Positions 34,301 through 43,136 of a stretch of 64,000 nucleotides of DNA are shown here, one piece after another (the first letter of the stretch is position 1; each line of letters begins with the position of its first letter). A program made the position numbers and the translations under genes. The notes under the pieces were generated by a model. The model was not told the DNA's origin, did not search any database, and worked only from the letters and a program-made list of their open reading frames with translations. This DNA is from Epinephelus fuscoguttatus (Eukaryota; Chordata; Actinopteri; Perciformes; Serranidae): NCBI RefSeq assembly GCF_011397635.1, contig NC_064770.1, positions 35,178,598-35,242,597 of the forward strand, given 5' to 3'.

Positions 34301-35965
34301 ATCATGAGCCTCATTCTTTGTGCAGCTCCAAAGCTGGAAGTTGTTGCACCTCTCTCTGTAATTTTTGACCCACACATTTTGGATACTAAAGTTCATTTTT
34401 TGTTGACCACCGCATTGTTTTGTACACAAACCAAATTATCTTTGCTTTCATTTTATCCAGCCAGCCCTCAGTAACTTAACTTCTTTATGGTTCTCTGCTG
34501 CACCTCACTTTATTGCTGTTAGATTGGTTCAAACAAAGTTGATCATCATTTCCGGAATTAGGTGTCGACTTCCATTTTAATGTGAGTTGATTGAGGAAAG
34601 GAAGGGAAAATAATTGCCTCGTGGCACAGTTTTTAAATATTATACTTTCCAGTCCTTTTGCTTTGGGGTAGGTATCAAGTATTCTCAAGTCCAAGTCCAA
34701 GGGTAGTCATTGGTGTCTTTTTTGAGTTTGTCAAGTCTATAGTCATCAAATTTGTGACTTGAGTCTGAATTAAGTCCAGTTCATTAACTCATGTCCACAC
34801 CTCTGGTATTTGCCTCTAAAATCGAGTATGCGTTAAACTAAAGTGTTCACCATCAAACATACAAAATCCAAGAAAATATGAGAAATGAGAGCAACAGTGA
34901 TCAAGGCAAGATCAGCATTTACTTGTGTTTAATTGTTTAGTAAGATGTTTCCTGTTTGTTGAATTCACAGAGCACTTGAGGATCATGCTTCTAGGGAAGA
35001 GCGGGGTAGGCAAGAGCTCGAGTGGGAACACCATCCTCGGGCGACAGGTGTTCATCTCAGACATGAGGTTGGAGAGAGTCACTAAATACTGTGAAAAGGT
35101 ATGCGGGATCGTTAAGAATGTGCCTGACTCTATCACTGGAAAAGTGGGCGATGTGCCTGTTGCTGTGATCGACACACCTGGCTTTTTTGAGACAGACCGC
35201 AACAAGGAGGTGATTGTGCGAGATATTCTCAAGCGTGTCAAACTCCTGGAACAAGGACCTCACGTCTTTGTGTTAGTGTACCCCATTGGAAGGATGACTC
35301 AGGAAGACCAAGATACCAACAAGCTGATCGAAGCAATGTTTGGCCCGAGAGTGTGGGACTACACCATCGTGCTGTTCACCCATGGCGATCGTTTGGACGG
35401 AAAAACCATAAACGATGTGATCACAAAGAGTGAAGTCAACCTCCGCAACTTCATACGCAAATGCACCGGTGGCTTCCATGTCTTCAACAACAAGAACCCG
35501 CAGGAGCAGGACCAGGTGACAAGCTTCATGGCAAAGATCCAGACCCTGATGGCCCTGAATGGAGGGGGTCATTACAACACGGCCCTGTATCCCAAACCGG
35601 AGAGGATGATTAGGGAGAAACAGTTGAGCATCCTGGCGGAGAGAAACAAAAAGATCACCGACAAGGAGGAAAAGCTGCCAGATCATTTCAAGGATGAAGA
35701 GCTGGAGATGGAGAGGAAGAAGCTGTGGAGGAGAGAGGAGGACAAAGCAAGAGAGGCCGCAGAGAATTACATCTCCAAAAGCTCCTTAATTCGGAAAATC
35801 ATCTTCATACTGGTAGCAATAGCAGGGATCTGTTTTATTTGTAACACACCGAATGTGTGTTTTCTGATAGGAGTTGCAGTTGTTATTTTGATTTTTTTCA
35901 GGGAGTCTATTCTTAATCTGTTAATTTCAGGAGAAAACACATGGCTTCAAAAGAAAAATCAATAA
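31335..35965 (+). CDS. GIMAP-family (AIG1) GTPase
   Basis: Two coding exons: 31335-31380 and 34971-35965, phase 1 junction, 346 aa. The AIG1 GTPase domain begins at once: P-loop GKSGVGKSS (residues 24-32), G3 DTPG (83-86), the family box GPHVFVLVYPIGRMTQED (111-128), G4 as THGD (152-155, where Ras-type proteins have NKxD) and G5 region FHVFNNKN (184-191). Residues about 245-295 are a highly charged, probably coiled-coil stretch (DEELEMERKKLWRREEDKA). Two hydrophobic segments follow (IIFILVAIAGICFIC and VCFLIGVAVVILIFF) near the C-terminus and should anchor the protein to a membrane. GIMAPs act on lymphocyte survival and membrane traffic. A second in-frame donor (GTGATT after 31404) would add eight acidic residues. 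The intron of 3.6 kb is filled with transposons. No stop or frameshift. Fish carry many GIMAP paralogues, so no number is assigned. Confidence 0.92.
33205..33603. mobile_element. 399-base insertion with 9-base target duplication
   Basis: The parallel unit at about 32571-32590 lacks this segment, so the insertion is shown by comparison. It is flanked by 9-base near-duplicates GCAAAATGA (33196-33204) and GCAAAAGGA (33604-33612). Its right side ends in a hairpin (ACTCTACATTCA / TGAATGTAGAGT, about 33563-33588) followed by GAGACTA, the same last letters as the element at 33851-34239. A 9-base duplication suggests a Mutator-like mechanism. Confidence 0.6.
33851..34239. mobile_element. MULE-like MITE with 9-base target duplication, copy 1
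   Basis: The ends are TAGTCTGAGTGGG and, reversed, TAGTCTCGCTCACC. It is flanked by exact 9-base duplications GTTAAAAAG at 33842-33850 and 34240-34248. Near the right end is a perfect hairpin (AGACCTTTCTT / AAGAAAGGTCT). It is 389 bases long, with no coding sequence. A second copy, interrupted by another transposon, is at 58492-60349. Confidence 0.75.
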
Positions 35966-35999
35966 GTGTAGTCTGAGATATTGACGCACTGTTAAGCCC

Positions 36000-36556
36000 G
36001 GGTCAGACCAAAGATTTGCAATGAGACATAACCGTTTTACGTCGCAGAGAGAAGTTGCAGCGGGGTGAACTGACCGGTCTCAGCTCAGCTCAAGCCGGCT
36101 GATGGTGTCACCTGTGACTCAGCTTGTTGAGTCACCAGTCGGCTTGTGGTGAAGTCAGCTGGTCAAGTCAACTTGAAAGCAGATGTTCACTTCTTGTGGC
36201 ATTTTCTGACACCAGCCTTCTGTCCCCGCTGAGCCCAAGTCCACCTCATTTACATCCCTGCAGCTGTTGGCACGTACGGGCTCATGCTGTTTTCGAAAAG
36301 CTTTCGGATACGGATGAAACGAAGCAGTGCCACTGGAGATAGTGGAGGCCGTGTAGCATAGTTCAAGCAAGGCACGACCGCAGGAGACGGCGAAGGCATT
36401 TAAAAAAAATGACGGAACAAAATATTTAAGGGCCTTGCAGTCCACCATCATAGAAAACGCTGCCTCCATAAAAAGGTACATAAGTATGACCTCCTCCATT
36501 GTTGCCTCGTTGCAGACGAGTTCCAACTTGTCTTGGCGTGAATCTTTGGTCTGAAC
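36000..36556. mobile_element. Inverted-repeat MITE downstream of GIMAP
   Basis: GTCAGACCAAAGATT at 36002-36016 is inverted as AATCTTTGGTCTGAAC at 36541-36556. The 0.55 kb interior has no recognisable gene; the minus-strand frame 36155-36526 contains VCNEATMEEVILMYLFMEAA, a phrase that resembles the start of Harbinger-type host factors, so this may be a deleted PIF/Harbinger element. It probably lies in the GIMAP 3' UTR. Confidence 0.6.
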
Positions 36557-36811
36557 TGAGTTTTAAGAATGACTCATCTACATCCGTATTACTCAAGTCT
36601 ATAATGGATGTTCAGTTGGTGTAATGGATTTTATTCCAAATAATCCATTTGATAAAAATGTTTTTGTAAATGTAACAGTTTATAATTCAAAAACAGAAAA
36701 GCGTTTGTTTTTATAGCTTTCTTACTCGCTTTAATCCACTCGCACATGACGCAACTGTGAAAATACCAAGAAAAATACATTGTGTTTCAAGTGATTCAGT
36801 GTTTTATCATC

Positions 36812-36817
36812 AATAAA
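36812..36817 (+). promoter_or_regulatory. Candidate polyadenylation signal for GIMAP
   Basis: AATAAA, with a second copy at 36834-36839. It is about 850 bases past the GIMAP stop; no closer AATAAA was seen, and the MITE at 36000-36556 would be part of the 3' UTR. Confidence 0.4.
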
Positions 36818-36949
36818 TGTCAGTAAGAAAAAAAATAAATGAATTTCTCAAGCAGTTAATCTGTGTATTTTATGATTATTTTGTCGTCTGCATGTGCCTG
36901 TAAGTGTGTGTCTCTGCTGGTCGGTCTTCACCGTCAGCTGACCGTCACT

Positions 36950-37016
36950 GTGGTCATGAGTGTGTGCTGCTCAGTGTTTCAGTTTGTTTCCTCTGTTGAG
37001 GGGCAGATGAGGTAAG
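36950..37016 (+). other. Possible non-coding immune-gene 5' exon
   Basis: GTTTCAGTTTGTTTCC resembles an imperfect IRF site, and 30 bases later GATGAG is followed by a donor-like GTAAGA. This looks like a short leader exon, but no downstream coding exon was found before the minisatellite. Weak evidence. Confidence 0.2.
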
Positions 37017-37419
37017 AACTGCTATTTTAATTTTTTCAGCAGTTAGCCCGGGGATTCTGAACAAAGGTGAAGTTGTTTTTATAGTTTGATGTAGCCTGCT
37101 GCAGTTTTATGAAACAAGTATGCATGGCCAGAGCAAACAGATGTTATGACATGATGCAGAGTGTGTTTGCTCACCTGTTTGCTGTACACCAGTCATAGCA
37201 GCCAGAAATGCCTGATGAGTGCACAGTACATACAACATACTGATGATAATCTTATGCCTTGGTATAGAGCATGTAGTAGCAGACAGTAGGCCTAGAGCAT
37301 CTGCTTCTTCAAAAGCCCATGAGTCATGTACAGCTTGGCATGAATTAGTCACACACATTCACAGGTCAGTTTAAAGATGAGTGAACTTCTGCTTTGTCTC
37401 TGACTGGGACACTTAAAGG

Positions 37420-37812
37420 GGAAGTACGCCATTTTAAACCCATTTTATCCCAGTGGTGTCAGACAGTTCAAAAATATTTTAGCGAACATAAACAACTCTT
37501 TCCCAAATTCAAAAACGACAGTGCTAAAACTCAAATATGTGATGTCACAGGGTATGAAGTCTGGAGCTGATCCACATACAGTGAATGGTGAGAGATGTTC
37601 TAGATGACACTGAGAGCAGCCACGGGATACACCTTAGTTTATGGGGACATTATCAGTTTCAGACCTGAGAACACTACAACAGAATTAGAGCTCACTTGGG
37701 TAGAAAAAGAAAACAAACATACTGTGGGTCAATAAAAATCAGTGTTCTATTCGTTGTCCAGGGTGCAGCTTCAGACTTTATACCCTATGACATCACAAGT
37801 TTGAGACGAACT
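37420..37812. mobile_element. Palindromic MITE next to the minisatellite
   Basis: CTCAAATATGTGATGTCA-type sequence with GGGTATGAAGTCTGGAGC (about 37530-37568) is inverted at 37764-37806 (GCTTCAGACTTTATACCC, TATGACATCACAAG). No coding sequence. Five pieces of this segment reappear, in order, inside the minisatellite at 40148-40473. Confidence 0.55.
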
Positions 37813-37879
37813 TACCACAGACATGCAGAGGGCGGCACCACCTGTCCTACATAGTCGCAAGACACACAGATGTTGTAGT

Positions 37880-40800
37880 TGTTTAGTGTCTCTTTGTGGT
37901 TGTTTTGTATCCTATTGGTCATTTGACTCTCCTTGTAGATGCTTTGGTTCTTTGTTCTCATTTTCAGTCTCTTTGTAGTCACTGAGTCTCCTTGTAGTCT
38001 TTTTGAGTCTCCTTGTAGTCACTGAGTCTCCTTGTAGTCTTTTTGAGTCTCCTTGTAGTCTTTGAGTCTCCTTGTAGTCTTTTTGAGTCTCCTTGTAGTC
38101 ACTGAGTCTCCTTGTAGTCTTTTTGAGTCTCCTTGTAGTCACTGAGTCTCCTTGTAGTCTTTTTGAGTCTCCTTGTAGTCACTGAGTCTCCTTGTAGTCT
38201 TTGAGTCTCCTTGTAGTCTTTTTGAGTCTCCTTGTAGTCACTGAGTCTCCTTGTAGTCATTTTGAGTCTCCTTGTAGTCTTTGAGTCTCCTTGTAGTCTT
38301 TTTGAGTCTCCTTGTAGTCACTGAGTCTCCTTGTAGTCTTTTTGAGTCTCCTTGTAGTCTTTGAGTCTCCTTGTAGTCTTTTTGAGTCTCTTTGTAGTTG
38401 CTTTGCATTTCTTTGTAGTCATTTGGAGTCTCCTTGTAGTCATTCTGAGTCTCTTTGTAGTTGCTTTGCATTCCTTTGTAGTCATTTTGAGTCTCTTTGT
38501 AGTCACCGAGTCTCCTTGTAGTCATTCTGAGTCTCTTTGTAGTTGCTTTGCATTTCCTTGTAGTCATTCTGAGTCTCTTTGTAGTCACTGAGTCTCCTTG
38601 TAGTCATTCTGAGTCTCTTTGTAGTTGCTTTGCATTTCCTTGTAGTCATTCTGAGTCTCCTTGTAGTCACTGAGTCTCCTTGTAGTCATTCTGAGTCTCT
38701 TTGTAGTTGCTTTGCATTTCTTTGTTGTCATTTTGAGTCTCTTTGTAGTCACTGAGTCTCCTTGTAGTCATTTTGAGTCTCTTTGTAGTCACTGGGTCTC
38801 CTTGTAGTCATTCTTAGTCTCCTTGTAGTCATTCTGAGTCTCCTTGTAGTCATTCTGAGTCTCTTTGTAGTTGCTTTGCATTTCTTTGTAGTCATTCTGA
38901 GTCTCTTTGTAGTCATTCTGAGTCTCCTTGTAGTCATTCTTAGTCTCCTTGTAGTCATTCTGAGTCTCCTTGTAGTCATTCTTAGTCTCCTTGTAGTCAT
39001 TCTGAGTCTCTTTGTAGTTGCTTTGCATTTCTTTGTAGTCATTCTGAGTCTCTTTGTAGTCACTGAGTCTCCTTGTAGTCATTTTGAGTCTCTTTGTAGT
39101 CACTGGGTCTCCTTGTAGTCATTCTTAGTCTCCTTGTAGTCATTCTGAGTCTCCTTGTAGTCATTCTGAATCTCCTTGTAGTCATTCTGAGTCTCTTTGT
39201 AGTTGCTTTGCATTTCTTTGTAGTCATTCTGAGTCTCTTTGTAGTCACTGAGTCTCCTTGTAGTCATTCTTAGTCTCCTTGTAGTCATTCTGAGTCTCCT
39301 TGTAGTCATTCTTAGTCTCCTTGTAGTCATTCTGAGTCTCTTTGTAGTTGCTTTGCATTTCTTTGTAGTCATTCTGAGTCTCTTTGTAGTCACTGAGTCT
39401 CCTTGTAGTCATTCTGAGTCTCCTTGTAGTCATTCTGAGTCTCTTTGTAGTTGCTTTGCATTTCTTTGTAGTCATTCTGAGTCTCCTTGTAGTCATTTTG
39501 AGTCTCTTTGTAGTCACTGAGTCTCCTTGTAGTCATTCTGAGTCTCTTTGTAGTTGCTTTGCATTTCTTTGTTGTCATTCTGAGTCTCTTTGTAGTCACT
39601 GAGTCTCCTTGTAGTCATTTTGAGTCTCTTTGTAGTCACTGGGTCTCCTTGTAGTCATTCTGAGTCTCCTTGTAGTCATTCTGAATCTCCTTGTAGTCAT
39701 TCTGAGTCTCTTTGTAGTTGCTTTGCATTTCTTTGTAGTCATTCTGAGTCTCTTTGTAGTCACTGAGTCTCCTTGTAGTCATTCTTAGTCTCCTTGTAGT
39801 CATTCTGAGTCTCCTTGTAGTCATTCTGAGTCTCTTTGTAGTTGCTTTGCATTTCTTTGTAGTCATTCTGAGTCTCCTTGTAGTCACTGAGTCTCCTTGT
39901 AGTCATTCTGAGTCTCTTTGTAGTTGCTTTGCATTTCTTTGTAGTCATTCTGAGTCTCCTTGTAGTCATTCTGAGTCTCCTTGTAGTCACTGAGTCTCCT
40001 TGTAGTCATTCTGAGTCTCTTTGTAGTTGCTTTGCATTTCTTTTGAGTCATTCCTCCTTAGTGTCATTCTGAGTCTCTTTGTAGTTGCTTTGCATTTCTT
40101 TGACTGAGTCATTTGAGTCTCTTGTAGTCATTTTCCCATTTCTGAGTCCCAGTGGTGTCAGACAGTTCTATTTGTAGTCTTCAACTCTTTCCCAAATTCG
40201 TAGTCAGTTCTCTCTTGTAGTCATTTCTATGAGTCTTTGTAGCTGAGTCCACATACAGTGAATGGTGAGAGATGTTGTAGTCATTCTGAGTCTCCTTGTA
40301 GTCATTCTGAGTCTTTGTAGTCATTAGTCTCTTGTAGACATTATCAGTCTTCAGACCTGAGTCACTGAGAATTGTAGTCATTCTGAGTCGTAGAAAATGT
40401 CTCCTTGTAGTCATTCTGAGTCTCTTTGTAGTCAGCTGAGTCTTTGTAGTCATTCTGACATCACAAGTTTGAGTGCTTTCTTTGTAGTTCTTCTGAGTCT
40501 CCTTGTAGTCATTCTGAGTCTCCTTGTAGTCACTGAGTCTCCTTGTAGTCATTCTGAGTCTCTTTGTAGTTGCTTTGCATTTCTTTGTAGTCATTCTGAG
40601 TCTCCTTGTAGTCATTCTGAGTCTCCTTGTAGTCTTAGTGCTTCTCTTTGGAGTCTTTTTGCTTCTCTTTGTAGTCATTTTGAGTCTCTTTGTAGTCACT
40701 GAGTCTCCTTGTAGTCATTCTGAGTCTCTTTGTAGTTGCTTTGCATTTCTTTGTAGTCATTCTGAGTCTCCTTGTAGTCATTCTGAGTCTCCTTGTAGTC

Positions 40801-42640
40801 ACTGAGTCTCCTTGTAGTCATTCTGAGTCTCTTTGTAGTTGCTTTGCATTTCTTTGTAGTCATTCTGAGTCTCCTTGTAGTCATTCTGAGTCTCTTTGTA
40901 GTTGCTTTGCATTTCTTTGTAGTCATTTTGAGTCTCTTTGTAGTCACTGAGTCTCCTTGTAGTCATTCTGAGTCTCTTTGTAGTTGCTTTGAGTCTCCTT
41001 TTTTTCATTTTGAGTCTCTTTGTAGTCACTGAGTCTCCTTGTAGTCATTCTTAGTCTCCTTGTAGTCATTCTGAGTCTCCTTGTAGTCATTCTGAGTCTC
41101 TTTGTAGTTGCTTTGCATTTCTTTGTAGTCATTCTGAGTCTCCTTGTAGTCACTGAGTCTCCTTGTAGTCATTCTGAGTCTCTTTGTAGTTGCTTTGCAT
41201 TTCTTTGTAGTCATTCTGAGTCTCCTTGTAGTCATTCTGAGTCTCCTTGTAGTCACTGAGTCTCCTTGTAGTCATTCTGAGTCTCTTTGTAGTTGCTTTG
41301 CATTTCTTTGTAGTCATTCTGAGTCTCCTTGTAGTCATTCTGAGTCTCCTTGTAGTCATTCTGAGTCTCTTTGTAGTTGCTTTGCATTTCTTTGTAGTCA
41401 TTTTGAGTCTCTTTGTAGTCACTGAGTCTCCTTGTAGTCATTCTGAGTCTCTTTGTAGTTGCTTTGCATTTCTTTGTAGTCATTTTGAGTCTCTTTGTAG
41501 TCACTGAGTCTCCTTGTAGTCATTCTGAGTCTCCTTGTAGTTGCTTTGCATTTCTTTGTAGTCATTTTGAGTCTCTTTGTAGTCACTGAGTCTCCTTGTA
41601 GTCATTCTGAGTCTCCTTGTAGTCATTCTGAGTCTCTTTGTAGTTGCTTTGCATTTCTTTGTAGTCATTTTGAGTCTCTTTGTAGTCACTGAGTCTCCTT
41701 GTAGTCATTCTGAGTCTCTTTGTAGTTGCTTTGCATTTCTTTGTAGTCATTTTGAGTCTCTTTGTAGTCACTGAGTCTCCTTGTAGTCATTTTGAGTCTC
41801 TTTGTAGTCACTGAGTCTCCTTGTAGTCATTCTGAGTCTCCTTGTAGTTGCTTTGCATTTCTTTGTAGTCATTTTGAGTCTCTTTGTAGTCACTGAGTCT
41901 CCTTGTAGTCATTTTGAGTCTCTTTGTAGTCACTGAGTCTCCTTGTAGTCTTTTTGAGTCTCTTTGTAGTCACTGAGTCTCCTTGTAGTCATTTTGAGTC
42001 TCTTTGTAGTTGCTTTGCATTTCTTTGTAGTCATTTTGAGTCTCTTTGTAGTCACTGAGTCTCCTTGTAGTCATTCTGAGTCTCCTTGTAGTTGCTTTGC
42101 ATTTCTTTGTAGTCATTCTGAGTCTCTTTGTAGTCACTGAGTCTCCTTGTAGTCATTCTGAGTCTCTTTGTAGTTGCTTTGCATTTCTTTGTAGTCATTT
42201 TAAGTCTCTTTGTAGTCACTGAGTCTCCTTGTAGTCTTTTTGAGTCTCCTTGTAGTCACTGAGTCTCCTTGTAGTCTTTTTGAGTCTCCTTGTAGTCACT
42301 GAGTCTCTTTGTAGTCACCGAGTCTCCTTGTAGTCATTCTGAGTCTCTTTGTAGTTGCTTTGCATTTCTTTGTAGTCATTTTGAGTCTCTTTGTAGTCAT
42401 TTTGAGTCTCTTTGTAGTCACTGAGTCTCCTTGTAGTCACTGAGTCTCCTTGTAGTCATTTTGAGTGTGTTTGGAGATGTTTTTGTTCTTTGTACTTACT
42501 TTGAATCTCCCTGTAATTGCTTTGCATCTCTTTGTAGTCATTTCGAGTCTCTTACAGATGCTTTGTTTGTCTTTGAGGTCATTTTGTGTCCCTTCATAGC
42601 TGATTAAGTCTCTTTGTGGTCATTTTGAGTTCTCATTTGT
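37880..42640. repeat. Large minisatellite, ~4.7 kb
   Basis: The array is built from units of 17-21 bases of the form GAGTCTCCTTGTAGTCA plus CT, TTCT or TTTT, and from a 42-base higher-order unit GAGTCTCTTTGTAGTTGC + TTTGCATTTCTTTGTAGTCATTCT. The first ~500 bases (37980-38400) use mainly the short CACT/CTTT forms, the rest alternates short and long units. Because 21 and 42 are multiples of three, long open frames appear on both strands (MTTRRL, NDYKETQ, ESLCSH repeats); they start and stop with the array and are not genes. The edges (37880-37970 and 42470-42640) hold more diverged units, as expected for an old element whose centre has expanded. An interleaved tract interrupts it at 40.09-40.48 kb. 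Confidence 0.92.
40090..40490. other. Interleaved tract: minisatellite mixed with the 37.4-37.8 kb flank
   Basis: Five exact blocks of the palindromic MITE 37420-37812 occur here in the same order: 37449-37469 at 40148-40168, 37493-37510 at 40182-40199, 37571-37599 at 40248-40276, 37646-37657 at 40337-40348 and 37788-37805 at 40456-40473. Offsets stay within 2668-2699 bases. Between the blocks is broken minisatellite (TTGTAGTC, GAGTCTT). The near-constant offset over 330 bases looks like a base-by-base blend of two aligned sequences, as a faulty consensus would make. Confidence 0.75.
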
Positions 42641-42644
42641 CCAC

Positions 42645-43136
42645 TCTACTGCATGCACTGATGTAAAGAAACCTCCTGAAAATGTAGTTATATTGACGTC
42701 CTCTGGGATGATTTTGTATTTAACTGGCTGACGGCTGATTTACATTTATTAGTATAGTTACCTTGGTAACAATGTTCTCAGCTCTCATGCATTAACCCAA
42801 AAACTAAACTTAAATGTCAATCTTTACAATGTAATTTTTTTCATGATAAAATGAATTTCCTCTTGAAATCTGTGTTCTGTGTTAGGCTTCTGCTGATATG
42901 TGCAGACTGAAACAGAAGTTTTATTTGTGCACGTGAACAGAAAGTCATCAGTCTGACATTTGGCCTTTTAGTTAGAAGGACACCATATTTATATTTGCAA
43001 AAAGACTCCGACAGTATTTGTAATCAGCCACACTTGCATTCACAAGTCAAAAATAGAACACATCCTTATTTTGTACATTTGTATTTACACTTCAGTCACA
43101 GCAGTGAGTGTGAAACATTTGTTACGACCACAGCCA
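42645..43136. other. Sequence between the minisatellite and ccdc97
   Basis: Contains the ccdc97 3' UTR on its right side (to about 42900) and otherwise AT-rich sequence with no element I can name. Confidence 0.4.
42920..42925 (-). promoter_or_regulatory. Polyadenylation signal of ccdc97
   Basis: TTTATT on the plus strand is AATAAA on the minus strand, about 210 bases past the ccdc97 stop codon. Confidence 0.5.

Larger units (their letters stand above)
31955..34805. mobile_element. hAT-like repeat complex with internal duplication and nested insertions
   Basis: The right end reads, reversed, CAGAGGTGTGGACATGAG, a terminus I associate with a fish hAT family rich in GACTTGGACTC / AAGTCAAGTC words; the left side near 31960 starts GTGGACTTGAACTTTTTGAC. 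Inside, a unit of about 620 bases occurs twice (about 32136-32760 and 32775-33800): both copies share GTTGCAGAGAACAATGA, GACATTTTAAGTTGCACAAA and TAATACTGTCATGACATTTG. Two younger elements are inserted (33205-33603 and 33851-34239). No transposase is visible. It fills most of the GIMAP intron. Confidence 0.6.

Noticed and set aside
35273-35686. Minus-strand frame of 137 codons opposite GIMAP
   Set aside because: It is the antisense shadow of the well-supported GTPase exon and has no domain.
37912-42200. Many long overlapping frames of the type MTTRRLRMTTKK / NDYKETQ / ESLCSHSES
   Set aside because: They begin and end with the minisatellite, occur in several frames on both strands, and result from units whose length is a multiple of three.
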